Assembly (NCBI GenBank): GCA_032358165.1
Contig: JAALGY010000033.1
Location: forward strand, 3,906,001 to 3,970,000
Reading direction: 5' to 3'
DNA: 64,000 bases
Source of the DNA: Diplosphaera chodatii
Lineage: Eukaryota > Chlorophyta > Trebouxiophyceae > Prasiolales > Stichococcaceae
Under the pieces are notes generated by a model, which searched no databases, had not been told where the DNA came from, and saw only the letters and a program-made list of their open reading frames with translations. How positions within the stretch are numbered: the first letter of the stretch is position 1; every line of letters begins with the position of its first letter. The position numbers were made by a program, and so were the translations under genes. Positions 44,606-56,784 of the stretch are shown piece by piece.

Positions 44606-46996
44606 ATGCGTGCTGCGCAAGGTGCAGTCTCTTACGACTGGCATCCCCGTGAAGCTTGCAGAGCATGTAGATCATCATCTCTGCGTCTGAGCTTTCGCCT
44701 TCGCGCAACCCCAAGGTCAGAAACACGCAGCAGGGCTGCCACCGTACATGTCCAGGCCGCTGCGCCATTCCAGCAGCGGAGCATCCCAGGCAAGGGAGAC
44801 GGCCTGATTGCAGCACAGGACATCACCGCCGGCTCAGTGCTGCTTTTTGAGGATGCGCTGGTCACTTTCACGGCCACAGCTGCGGAGGAGTGGGATGCAC
44901 TCAGCGCAGCAGTCAAAGGCCTCGACGAGCCGCAGCGAGCAGCATACTTTGGGCTGGCCAACAGCTTTGCAAACCAGTTCCCGCAGGCAAGCACGGTACC
45001 CCTGCTGCTCAGATATTGCGCAGCATGGCGAATCAGCAGGTTGGACAGTGCCAGCAAACCAGCAAGCTGCGGCATCCATGCATGTGCTGAACGACTGCGC
45101 TTTTGCAACATATAGAAACATGTATGGTGCGATCATGGTAGTGAAGGACACGCTGCGTGAACAGGTGTACGGCATCTACCGCACCAACAGTTTCAGCTTG
45201 GGGGATGCTGGCGAGGCGGGAGGCCGGCATGGCATGTTCCCAACGGTGTCACGTGCCAACCATTCCTGCCTGCCGAACTGCTTCGTTGGGTTCCACGAAA
45301 CTGAAGCGGTGAGCCTGCCGGTGTGTGTTGTCACCTCCGCAGCGGCGCACCTTGTCGAGAGTTAGCGTCCCATCGACAACCAGGGATGCATGCATCTGCA
45401 GACCACTGCCAACCTTACACACGAGTTGCAGAGAAGCATCACCTACCGGTGTCAAGCCTGCCGACATCTGTCGACCCCGGGTTTGCCATTCGCAGACCCT
45501 GCATGCAGCAGCAGACATTGCTGCGGGGCAGGAGCTGACGATCAGCTACCAGGCGTTCACGGTGGCAGGGCGGCAGCAGCGGCAGGACATGCTGAGCCGC
45601 AGCTTCGGGTTCGATTGCGGTTGTGAGGTGATCGAATGTTCGAACGGCTTGTGCAATGTTGCACGTGGTGCTCATTGGTGTGTTCCTGTATGGCGGTCGC
45701 TCATGGGATGAGCACATCACATCATATGTATGTTACCAACATGCATGTGTCAGCCGTGCTGCTGCACAGCCATCAGTCTTCATAGCTGAGGCCTCGGCTG
45801 CGCCTGCCAGAGTGCAATTTTGTGTCAAGTTACCATGTGTGCAGCTGCTTGGACGCCAGCGAAGCTGCCGCTCAGCTTGTGCTCTTTCACAATGAGGTCT
45901 GAGCTGGCCAGATGACAGCGCCTTTTGTACAGCAAGCATGTGTGGGAGGCGGCGCTTTCACGGTCCCGCTCCCTGCACCGCTTTGTGTCTGCTTGCCAGG
46001 CGTGTGCGGCACCTGCGGAGGGGGCTGCCGCCAGCGATGCGAGGCGGACACGGCTGAAGGCATTGGACTCGCATGTGCACACGGCACTGCTCGCAGACGA
46101 GTTTGGCTCAGCGCTGCAGGGTGAAGTTTATGACATGAGTCTTGGCTTGCAGCTACGTGCTTGTGTGGGTCATGCAGGCAGCAGGTGTTGTTCCTCAGGC
46201 TGTTGCAGCAAGCACTGAAGGCAGCGGCTGGCCTTCAAGATCGACCGGCAGTCACCACCCCTCACGTTTACCACAGGCATTGAGGAGCGGCTGCAGCTGC
46301 TGCGCGAAGAGGGCGTGGTCAACCCCTTCTTCTATGCCAGCTCCTGCTGGGACGCCTTCAGGTGCCTGCCTGTCTGTGCACCCTGCTCCCTGCTGGACAT
46401 CGCGCATCACCAGGTGCCCAGCGTACCATGCACATTCGTGAGCCGACCTCAGATATCTGCGGGGCCTCGTCACAACCAGACGCTATGTATTTTCGCACTG
46501 CAGGGTCTGCACAGTGGCCCCGGACGCGGGCGATGCGGCGGCCTGGGGACAGCAGCTACAGCAGCACGCCGCTGTCGCATGGGGGTACTGTGACAGCACA
46601 CTGGGCCGGCTTGCGGAGGTGTCGGCGGCGCCGGACGCACACCTTCCTGCAGCCGTGGCGCTGCGAGCAGCGCTGGCAGCAGGTCAGTAGCACCCATTTG
46701 TATTTTGGAGGATGTGCATACAGCAAACACGCGGATACTGGCCAACACGCACGCTGTCATCAGCACAAGACGCACGCTGTCATTAGCACATGCATGCACG
46801 CACGCTTTATTATGCCAGTTGATATGCTGCAGCAGTCTGCTGACATTGGCAGAGGGGTGCATACATCGCAGTTTAGACCAGCACCTCCGCCGCAGGCGAC
46901 AATGTCGGTGCCGATGATGCGCGGCAACAGCTGTGGGGCGATGCATGGAGTGATGAAGTTGGCGGCACGCTGCGGGACGTCATGCTTATGGGTTGA
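44606..46996 (+). CDS. SET-domain protein, tandem copy 1
   Basis: Predicted S-adenosylmethionine-dependent protein-lysine methyltransferase. Exons: 44606-44986, 45165-45308, 45496-45627, 46000-46120, 46277-46361, 46504-46682, 46896-46996; 381 codons, phases close. SET-I motif IPGKGDGLIAAQDITAGSVL near residue 60, NHSCLPNC at about 159-166, ELTISY at about 188-193, then a Cys-rich post-SET piece SFGFDCGCEACAA. This NHSCxPN / YxFxCxCxxC layout is SMYD-like, but I see no MYND zinc finger in the insert. The basic Ser/Arg N-terminus (RSSSLRLSFRLRATPRSETR) may be an organelle transit peptide, which would point to a Rubisco-methyltransferase-like location; not certain. Intron 1 has a GC donor (CAG|GCAAGC). 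Paralogue of the next gene, 264 bp downstream. Confidence 0.88.
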
Positions 46997-47260
46997 TAGA
47001 ACGCTCATTGTTGGGGTTGAGCAGCTGGCGGAACGGGCGTCTGTTGGATGCCGCATGGGATGCAGCCCGACAATCTTCTGTGGATCTGCTCTGAAGCTCT
47101 TCAGAAGTATCGGCACCTATTTGATCTGCTTGTACGGTACCACGTGAACTTGCTCGGCAGATTGATCTCTCTTAGAAATGTATCGCAAAAACAGACGTTG
47201 CAACACACTGCGTCATGAGATAATCCGAGGACTGCGTCACCTACCTGCCTTCTGCCTTGC

Positions 47261-49983
47261 ATGTGCGAGATCCGTCTGACCGAACAACCGAGAAGTGCGG
47301 CATCCCGCAGATGCAGCATGCAGATGCTTGCTGCGCCGTGTGCAGATGCTCTCAAGCTGCAACCCCACTGTGCGCTCAGGTCACGCTCTGCTGCACTGAA
47401 ACCATATCGGTTTAGAGAGGGCTCTCGTGCGATTCCATGCTGCAGAGCCGCCGCACACCCTCACGCCGCAGCGCCATTCCAGCAGCAGAGCATCCCAGGC
47501 AAGGGTTTCGGCCTGGTTGCGGCACAGGACATCGCGGCAGGCGCAGTGCTGCTGCGGGAGCCGTCCCTGCTCGCGTTCACGACGGTCTCAGACATGCCAG
47601 CTGAGGAGCGCTGGATGCTGCAAAAGACTTTCCAGCGCCTCAGCGAGCCGCAGCAAGCGGCGTACCTCGGGCTGTCCAACAGCTGGGCGGACCCAGGGCC
47701 AGATGCCGGCAGCGCTGCCCCGCAGACTGGGCCGGAGCATCCTGGCCACAGCTACTTCAACAGCCTTGCAGACCAGTACTCGCAGGCGAGCATCATGAGC
47801 CGCCTCTTGTGCGCACACCTGGCGCCGGGCCATGCTGTGACCACACGTTGTGCATGGCTTTGATCGCTTTCTGTCTCCTATCTGGCTCCTGCACACACAA
47901 ACAGGAGTACGGCATCTTCTGCACCAACAGCTTCCAGTATGTCTCCCGTGGAGGCGCGCGGCGCGGCGTCTTCCCCACGGTGTCGCGCATCAACCACTCC
48001 TGCCTGCCGACCTGCATCGTCGACTTCCTCGAGGATGAAGCGGTGAGGCCATGCACCACAACCTCGCCGATATCGTGCAGTGTTTGGGGCGGACTCTGGT
48101 TCACGTCCAACAGAGTGTCCGGGTCTGGGTCACATTGGTGATTTGGCGCCACAACTGGAAGCCCAAAGGAGTGCACAGTGTGCAAAACCGCTGTGCACTG
48201 GAGGACTGCTGCTCGCGATGGTAGTGGTGGATCACTTTGAGTCCTTGAAACCGCAGATTGTGCGTGCTGCGGGGGAGATCCCTTCCGGCCGGGAGCTGAC
48301 AATCTGCTATCTAAAGGGCTTCAGCACATCAGGGCGGTATCAGCGGCAGGAGGCCTTGCAGCGCGGCTTCAACTTCATCTGCAGCTGTGAGGTGCCTGCT
48401 GCCAGTGCTTCAAACAAACACTTTTGGTGATGTAGACACCCCTTGTGCATCTAGGCATGGGCCAAACAAACACTCCCTCCAAACACATCAGAATCTGCAG
48501 GCATTGTCTGCAAATTTCTGCTGTAGCATGTCACACTGGAAAAGGCTTACAAGTATCCTTTAGAGTGCACTCCCCAACCGCCAGGCATGGCCACTGCGTA
48601 AGCAATCAGAGCTCATCAGCTGGCGCCCTCAGTACTCACATGTGTAGACCTCTGAACTTGCCAGATCCACAGCCAGTCCACGGTGTACATTTGCACCGGT
48701 CAATAGTGGAACCTGCTGCCGCTGCCTCCGTCAACCCGACCGTTGTGTGTGTCCTGGCAGGCGTGCGCAGCGGGGCCAGAGGCAGTCGCCGCCAGTGATG
48801 CGAGGCGGTCGCGGCTGAAGGCGCTGGATGGGCAAGTGCGCGCGGCGCTGCTCGCCGACGACTTCAGCGCCGCACTCCAGGGTGGGCTCGACTGCCTTGT
48901 GCGCTCTAGGTTGCGCACCATAGTCAACATGCTGACAGCGGAGGCATTCACTTGGCGGCCTGCAAAGGCAGGAGGCTGATCCGTCGCCCAAGCCGAAACA
49001 GAGAGGTGTACATAACCTGCCTGCGTATATCCATGTTAACGGCGGTTAAAAGCAGCCGCGTCACTCCCTGCACGAGTTCAGCAGTGGCTCCGCCTGCTGC
49101 ACGGTGGCAGCAAAGTCGGTGTTTGTCATGTCGGCCCGCGCTTGCGCGCCGCAAGCTGCAGGCCGTGAAGGCCGCTTTTTGATAGCAAGCAAGATTCTCC
49201 GCCGTGTGTGTCGTGCAGGCATTGAAGAGCGCCTGCGGCTGCTGCGGGGGGAGGGCATTGCCGACCCGCGCCAGCTCACCGGCTGCTGCTGGGACGCCTT
49301 CCTGTGCGTCCGCCGCACCTCAACCCTAGTCTGTGCACGCGAGACTGTCACACCGCAGGATGCACATCCATTTGGAGTTGTTGCTGGATTTGATGTACGA
49401 GAACGGGAAAAGCACATCCAGCATGCCGAGACTCGGTACCAGCATTGCGCAGGATCTGTTTGGCGGGTCCGCATGCCGGCAGCGCCGCCGCCTGGGGCGA
49501 GGCGGTGCTCGAGCACGCCGCAGTCGCTTCCGGGGGCGAGCACCACCACCTGCGGCTCCTTGCAGACTGGGTTTCGCAGCCGCAGGCATCCCCGCGCACC
49601 GCTGCAGCCGCGACGCTGGCACAGGCGCTGGCGGCAGGTCAGCAGGCACCCTTGCCATGTTTGTTGTACAGCATGTACGATCTCGTACAGCAATCAGCTG
49701 CGATGTAAGTGGCAGCAATCACCGGTCGCCGCCCAGCAGTCGGATGCCGGGCAGGCGCCAATGCTGCGATGATGCGACCACAGTGCCTCCTATCAGGCAG
49801 GACTTTGACGTCATCACATGGCTTGCTGCAGGCGACACGAAGACTGCCGACACCGCGCGGGGGGCGCTGTGGGGCAAAGCCGGCGGCCTTTTGACCGAGG
49901 ACTTGAGCATTAGGTTTGGCGTCAGCGCCGCCGTGACACAACCACACGACGACAGATCATCCGCATTCCAGCACACTAGCTGA
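47261..49983 (+). CDS. SET-domain protein, tandem copy 2
   Basis: Paralogue of the gene at 44606-46996. Exons: 47261-47785, 47905-48042, 48257-48391, 48761-48881, 49219-49303, 49453-49637, 49832-49983; 447 codons, phases close. All six introns are at the same places and phases as copy 1; exons 4 and 5 have identical lengths (121 and 85 nt). Key motifs: IPGKGFGLVAAQDIAAGAVL, NHSCLPTC, ELTICY, NFICSCEACAAGPEA. The Asn of NHSCxPN is Thr here (LPTC) and ISY is ICY, so cofactor or substrate handling may differ. The insert after exon-1 position 130 is longer (GPDAGSAAPQTGPEHPGHSY). Intron 1 again has a GC donor (CAG|GCGAGC). The start may instead be an internal ATG near 47318 (MQMLAAPCADALKLQPH), which looks more like a transit peptide. 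Confidence 0.87.
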
Positions 49984-50460
49984 GGATCATCCATACCGTG
50001 CTGGCAGCAAAAGCTAGCGCTGTGTGTATACTGTCTTGTGCCTGGCTGTCTTACACACTCGTGGCTGATCACTGTGTCCAATCTGTGTGCAACCTTCAAC
50101 TGGAGTGCTGTGAATTTGCATCACTGACCTTCTGTATCACTTCAGTCCTTGGCACCTCCTCAGAATGAACAATCTCGCTGCAATGTCGATGTGATGTGAG
50201 GTGCCAGAGCAAGGTCAATAGTGCAGCATATTCGTGCAGCGCAAGGTGTGAAAGGAGATGGATGTGCGATGCGATGTGACGTCAATGGGTCAATGCGCGC
50301 AACTCTGAGCAGCAGGACAACATGATGTTCTACAACAGCAGCGCAGCAGCAACCGCACTCGTTGTGGACAGCCGTATGACAGGCTGCCGGCCGCTGTTCT
50401 GCTCCCCCCGCTTCGATACCAGCCTGGGCTGCGCTGCCGGTGCCTGCCTTGCTGTGTGCT
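49984..50460. other. Convergent intergenic region SET-2 / AAAP transporter
   Basis: 477 bp between two convergent stops; holds both 3' UTRs. No coding signal and no clear TGTAA seen. Confidence 0.4.
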
Positions 50461-53400
50461 TCAGTACTTTTGCTGCAGCTTGATGGCCAGCTGCTGCACG
50501 GAGGCATAGGTGCCCAGGCCGCTGACCGCCACTGACGCCGGCACCAGCACCGCCTGCACATGCCGACCAGGGACTGAGCCCGGGTGAGCTCGGCACCGGT
50601 GTGCGCATGCTGCAAGGAAGCATATGGCGGCACTGGCAGGGTTCGACTGGCAGCCCGCAAGGTGTGCCAACGACAGCAGCGTCCAGGACTCTTGGCGGAC
50701 GCTACACAGACTCTGGCGCTCGCCAGAGACGTGGTACAGTCCCGGCTCGTCACCTGTAGTGCGGTGTGCAGCCAGTGCTGCTTTTTGCGCAGCAGCCGCA
50801 GGCAGAAAAGCGCCGGCAGCGTGTGGGCCACCGTCAGGTAGGTCACCGCTGTGATGAGTCCCACCTGCAGGCAGGCAACATGCACGCCCCTGACGCACAC
50901 CAGGGCGAGACAGGGTGCATGAGGGCCACATCCCCTATCTGAGCCATGACGTGCTACTTCTGGCATCCCGCACAATGATCGTGCGAGCGTGCAGCTGCAG
51001 GGGGCTGGCGCAGCTGATGCCCTGCCCAGTGGAGCAGTGTCGGCCCCCACATCTGCCGCCTGCCAAAGTTGCCAGGGCTCGCAAACGCGCGACAGCGCTG
51101 CTGCACAGCCCGCGATGCATTGTGGCACGCTGCGCGCACCAGCTCGAAGAAGAAGGGCACCGCGACGCACACCGCGAGGCTGTAGCCCACCACCGCCGCG
51201 GTGGTGGCCATCCAGGCCAGCCGCCCGTGGTCGCCGGCGGTGGTCACGCCCCTTGACGCCTGCCGGCGCAACGCCCCCAGTCAATCAACGGGTCAAGCCC
51301 CGGCCGCCAGGAGCCAGCTGCCGGACAAAACTACAACAGGCTCCGAGGGTCAGGTTCCGAGGCATCGCGCATCGGTGTCATGGCGCGCATGCTGCAGGGA
51401 GTCGTCACGTTTGTGGACCACCGCACCTCCTCAGAGCAGAAGGCCCGGGCGCACAGCGTCAGGATGTTGTGCGCCCACACGTTGATGTTGACCAGGTACT
51501 GGCTCAGCGCCTGTTTGGGTGAATCTCAGGAGTCGTCTGCCGTCCACATGCACATCACATGCTGGTGCTGCCGGCTGGGCCCCGCAGGCAGACTGGCATG
51601 CCTGTGCGGTGAGCCGCGGCGTCTGCACTCAACAGGCCTGCCTGCACATCAGCGTGATGTCAAACAGGTCCCACCTGCATCAGCAGTGCTGCGGCAGCAG
51701 CACGAGCTGCCGAGTCCATCGGCAGCGACCAGACGATGATGTCTGACGTCATGTCGCGGCCCTACAATGGCAGCAGCGAAGCACTTTGTTGCTGCTATGC
51801 CCAGCGCATAGTAGGAGACCCTGACACACATCTCGAAAGGCCATAGCATGCAGAAGACGCGAGAAGGGAAGCTGACATTGTTGCAGAAAGGCACCTGGCT
51901 CCAGTAGCCGACCGAGCCCAGTGCGAAGTAGGCCGATACCAGCACAAACAGGCTGATGAATGACGCCCGGGGAAAGTGACTTGGCCGCCGCATGGCCGTG
52001 ATGATCTCCACAAAGGCGAACTGGCCGCCTGCAGGACGTACAGGTATATCTTCAAGCGGCTGCAGCGCCTGACACAAGCTGCGGGCCCGCCACAGTTGAT
52101 GCTGCTATGCGCGCTGTGACCAGCAGGTGAGTAAGGTCAGCTTCATTCTGGCAGCAGCCAGCAGATCAAGTGCAGATCTCCCGAATGTTGCTCGTTGCTC
52201 AGTCGTAGGATGCTTGGATGAGCGCACCAAATGCAAAGAACACGCTCATGACGGCCACGATCATGGCCTCCATGCTCAGGCCGCCATGGTCAGCCGCCGT
52301 GAAGCGAAACACCTCGTGCTGTGCCTGCACATCAGGGGTCCTGCTGGCTGGTCGTCTTGGTACATGTGCAGGCGGCACATGTGTTGCAGCACAACCAGAA
52401 GCAGGAGGTGGCAGGCATGGGGCCCTCGAGCGGCCAGCGGGGACCCCGCGGCAGCGGTCAGCGTGCTGCGCACTCGGGCCGTGGGCTCACCCCGGGCACG
52501 GGGTGCTGCGCCAGCTTTGCGATGGTGATGCCGAGCGCCGTGAGGCAGGCGGTGGTGCCGATGGTCAGGAAACCCGTCAGGTTGGGCAGCGACTGCACCT
52601 GCAGGGGCATGAGGAGTCCGTACAACAGACATAGTGTGTCATCTGCTGGACTAGTGAATGGCGGTTCGTTCGCTGGTGGGTCAGTGCTGATGTGCGCCAT
52701 TGACAAGGCCCTGCACCCTCAGGCCACATGCTGTCCCGAAGCACATGTCCCCGTAACATGGTGCAAGCGCAGGCCAGGACCTGCGGGCCTGGCTGCATGG
52801 AGGAAGGCCAGTACAGGGAGGGCGCGCTTGGCGACTGGGCACCTGCACCATGAGGAAGGCCGCGCCGGCAACCACGCCGCCGTACGCCCAGAGGCTCAGG
52901 CCCGTGTCCCGCACGACGTGCTGCACGGCGCAACGCACGAGGTGCCAGGGGATCGCGCTGCTGTGGCGTTCAAGCAACACCACTGTCTTCCATGTGTCAA
53001 CCACATCGAGAGCGGCCAGTCAGCAAGCAAGCTGCCAGCAATGACAGACATAGTGGCGTTGACAGTTCAGTACACGCCAGAGCGCACATCTCTGCACTGT
53101 TCAGCAGCCATGCCATGCAGCACATACAGCAGGCATTTGACCTGCAACGACTGAGTCGCGGCCAGCTGGATGACGATGCAGCGGGTGGCGTCCAGTGAGT
53201 AGACAATTAGATACGTGCATACACGGCCCTGCGTTGGCAACAGGTGCAATGTCAGTCGCCTCCAATGACTTACTGTCTCCAAAACCCTGCAGAAGTAGTC
53301 GCTCTGGGTGTGTGCCAGACGGGTTCTCAAGTAGTGCGTGCGGCGGCATGAAAATCCAACCCTGCTCACTTGATGACGTGAGCAGCAGAAGAGGTCATGC

Positions 53401-55257
53401 AGCGCACCGCAGTCCCGTAGGCGGCGTGCCCAATGTCGCCAAACAGCACCGCATCCGGCACCCGCAGCTTGAGCTGCGTGATCATGCGGCCGCTGTACAG
53501 TGAAGCACCTGCGGGACGTTGTAGTCACGAGTGATGCACTGGATGGAAACTCAGAACTTGCAAACCGCAACGGCAACGGGGCCTGGGCATGCGGAGCACA
53601 CAAGGCACGGCTGGTTGACGCAAGGCAGCGGCACTCGCAGGTTGGCAGGCGGGACCCACATGCCACGCTGCCGACGGTGATGGCGGCGCCGCCCCAGCCC
53701 AGCAGCGAGAAGGTGTATGGCCTGCAAGGGCAGCGCACAGCATGTTGCTGGGTGCAGGCGCTCGAGGGCTGGCGCGCAATGCTCCTCCTTTACAGCACAG
53801 CACGGCAGCACCGTCATCTTGTGGGCTCAGCGCATGCTGCACGCCCAGCCTTGCTGTGTGCGCAGGTGCGCAGAGGACAGGGCGCGAGACGAGAGCCAAG
53901 TTATGACCGTGCGCACATGAGCCACAGGCCCCAGCCCAGCTGCACGCTGAGCAGGGTGATGATGGTCCACCCCCAGCGCTGGCCCCGCGGCTGCGCCACC
54001 TCCTGCAGCCGGTGAGCTTTCCTGTCCGTCAGCGACGCGCAGTGTGTCCAACACACTCCCAACCTCATCTGAGCCGCATGATGATGGCATGTGCATGTGT
54101 TATTGACACACAGGACTTGACGGGAGGTGAGTGTTCACCGCGCAACAATTTTATGAATACATGTCCAGAGACTGTACTCTTTTTAAATCCCACCTCAGGG
54201 AACTGGTAGTCTGGGTCCTTCATGCCGCCGGAGCCCGCGGCCCTGGCAAATGCTGAGGAGGATGCGTACGGCGTGTTGGCCTCCAGATCCGCTGATGTCG
54301 CTGCAAGCTTGCTCCTGCAAACAGGATATGCAGCATGCCACGTCTTCTATCTGGGCAGCCGCCACGGATGCTTGCCTGGATGGTCGCTCCACTGGGACAC
54401 GAGCAGCGCTGCTAGGTCGTGACTGCGCCGGCTGGAGCTGCAGGCTGTCTGATCACGATTGTGAGGCCATCAGACGGGCAGCAGCGTGCCAACGCGCAAC
54501 CAACCTGGCGGCGGGCTGGTCGGCGGGCACGCTGCCAAAGGTGCGGCGCAGGCTGTCGGCCCTCTCCGCCGCGATGCCACCGGCCTCCGGCTTTGGGGCC
54601 GGGTCGTGCGAGCGCTGCGTCTCCGACGGCAGGAACGCCACATCCGGCTTCTCGGCGTCTGCAGCCTTATCGGCATCTGCGGCCAGATGTCAGCCGTTTT
54701 GGGGCGCACAGCGCTGCAGCCCATCAAGAGCGCCGACGCCCACGTACGACCTCATGCGTTGGGCACTTACACAGAGTATCAGTTTGGAGGTACACACCTG
54801 CAGCGGCGTTCGCAGCTGCCGCTGACAGCGCTCTGTCCAGGTTCTGGCTCCCCATCGCAGACTGCAAAGAAACAGTGTACCGATACTGCACCTGACGTAT
54901 GCTTCGTTACACGAGCGGACAGGTAAGCCATACACGTCGTCCACCAATTCACTCCAGGATCTGACACGGGTCAGACTTCCAAAGCTGCAAAAAAAGCAGG
55001 GCGGCACCTCTCGTGAGGTAGCTCGACGAATGGTGACGAGGACAGTGGTGAGGCAGCTCGACGAGCAGGTGACGTAAAAACAGTGTGCGGCCTACCAGGC
55101 TGGAGGAGCGTGCCGACATGAAGTCCTCCTGCGGCGAGCCGTACGTGCTGCCGCCGCCGTGGGGCGACGCAAACTCGGGGCTGCCCGGCGGCGAGGCGGT
55201 GGCGGCTGCAAAGTCGATCGGGTGGCTGGACAGCCGCCGCATGGGCTCCGGACCCAT
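50461..55257 (-). CDS. Amino acid/auxin permease (AAAP) family transporter
   Basis: Multi-pass membrane transporter, probably a proton- or sodium-coupled amino-acid carrier (vacuolar AVT/SLC38-like or AAP-like not decided). The ATG at 55257 opens a Ser/Pro-rich cytosolic N-terminus (MGPEPMRRLSSHPIDF) continued by exons at about 54.68-54.52 and 54.28-54.20 kb. Membrane exons then run in order on the minus strand, limits approximate: 54.01 (WGWTIITLLSVQLGWGLW), 53.73 (PYTFSLLGWGGAAITVGS), 53.50 (VPDAVLFGDIGHAAYG), 53.17 (CIVIQLAATQSLQ), 52.90 (SLWAYGGVVAGAAFLMV), 52.60 (LPNLTGFLTIGTTACLTALG), 52.27 (MIVAVMSVFFAFGALIQ), 52.02 (FAFVEIITAMRRP, LFVLVSAYFALGSVGYW), 51.53 (YLVNINVWAHNILTLCA), 51.23 (TAAVVGYSLAVCVAVPFFFE), 50.86 (LITAVTYLTVAHTLPALFCL) and 50.56-50.461 (SVAVSGLGTYASVQQLAIKL). 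The F..VEI...M.RP motif and G-rich first helix are typical of the family. About ten helices are visible. Confidence 0.8.
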
Positions 55258-56784
55258 GCTGACTGTGCTGCGCTGCGCGCCCGCTACGGTCGCAGGTGTG
55301 TATTGCCGTTGCTCCTGCTGCTGCCGCCGTCGTAGGCCGCTGCTGCCGTCACGGTGTCACGAGCGTTGTGCGACTGCCGCCTCGTGGCGAGCTCTCTGCA
55401 CCACAAAACGCCGCACCCCAGGCTCTAATGACGAAGATGATGTCCCCCAACGTGACCTGCATACAACCACGACGTGCAACCATCAGCACATGGCAAGCGT
55501 CAGTATGGCTTGCAGCATGGCACGGCGCTTTGGCACCCTTGCAAACGCAAAGCTGCCGTCAGCAGACAGCACATGCGGAATAATCGAAGCGTCGAGTCAA
55601 ATACAAGCTCGGCTGGGAGACCCCCCTAAAAGTCTCTCGTTCTTCACATGTTCACGGCTGATGGGCAGCTCATTTGGCCCTTGACACTGCTTTCCAACGC
55701 TACGCACATGCAGATCGCCGCCGAAATTGGCACCTAGGCAGATGTGCTCTACGTATTCGAAGCAGCGCGTGCACACTCCACATACCGCACCATCAGCGTT
55801 GCTGACCCGCTGGAGGATTACTTCGGAGCAACGGCGAGTGCACTTGCAGCGCGGTAGCCCACTGTGTACGCTCGGCGAGAGTTGCAATGGATGAAAATAT
55901 GGGAGGGACAGGAAGCATGCACAGGAGGTGTGATGCAGCATGCAGAACGGGCAGTACAGCCATCTCACCGGCTGTTTCGCAACGGGGCAAGGCTTCTCTC
56001 GTGCAGCACTCTGATCAGACGCCCGTTGACACTCGGAGGCGTGGCATGCAAAGCAGCTGCTTCACGCGGTGCGTTGCAGACTTGCATGCCTGCGGCCTTT
56101 GTGCACCCAACTCTGCCCGTCGTCAGCGACACGTGGCAGGGTTGTGAGATATTGGCGGCAGCCAGCCATGGCACTGCCTGTGGAAGCAGGCTGCAGCATG
56201 TACAGCACTCCCGCGCGCTCTCAAAAAGAACAGCACTCCCAACGCCACAAGTTTGAACCTGTTGACGCTTTGCTGTGAGCCATCTTCAGGTGATAATTAT
56301 TGAACCGCTGCAGATTCGGTATGTCAAAACAGCAGCTGATGGGCGGGCATCCCACCCGCTGCAGGCAAACCAAACTGACCCTGCAACTGTATCGCTTGCT
56401 CATCTCACACGCACCTCTCCTGTGCACCACCCTCCTCCCAATCACAACCAAGCTGGGCCGAAAGCATGTGACAACCTTGCCTGCTTGATGATGGCATGCC
56501 ATGATGCATGGAAACGACAGGATCAGCCCACTCAGCAGGCATCATGTGCCGCCCCCCTTGTGGTGGCAAACCACGTGCATCTTCAGCATGTTGCGCACTT
56601 CGGATGTGCCATGCAGAGCATCTCGGATTTCCTGCTACCTCTGCTCTGCTGCTCTGGTCTTCATCACATCCACTCTGTCAGCAGCTGCCGCAATATGCTA
56701 GGCTGGGAACGACATCTTCTTCCGTTTGCAAGGCAGGCTGCTGCCGGATCCTGGCGCCGCTTCCACTGCGGTATCCAGGGCACC
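55258..56784. other. Intergenic: AAAP promoter side and coiled-coil gene 3' side
   Basis: About 1.5 kb between two minus-strand genes. Short open frames exist on both strands but none shows family features or a splice chain. Confidence 0.4.
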
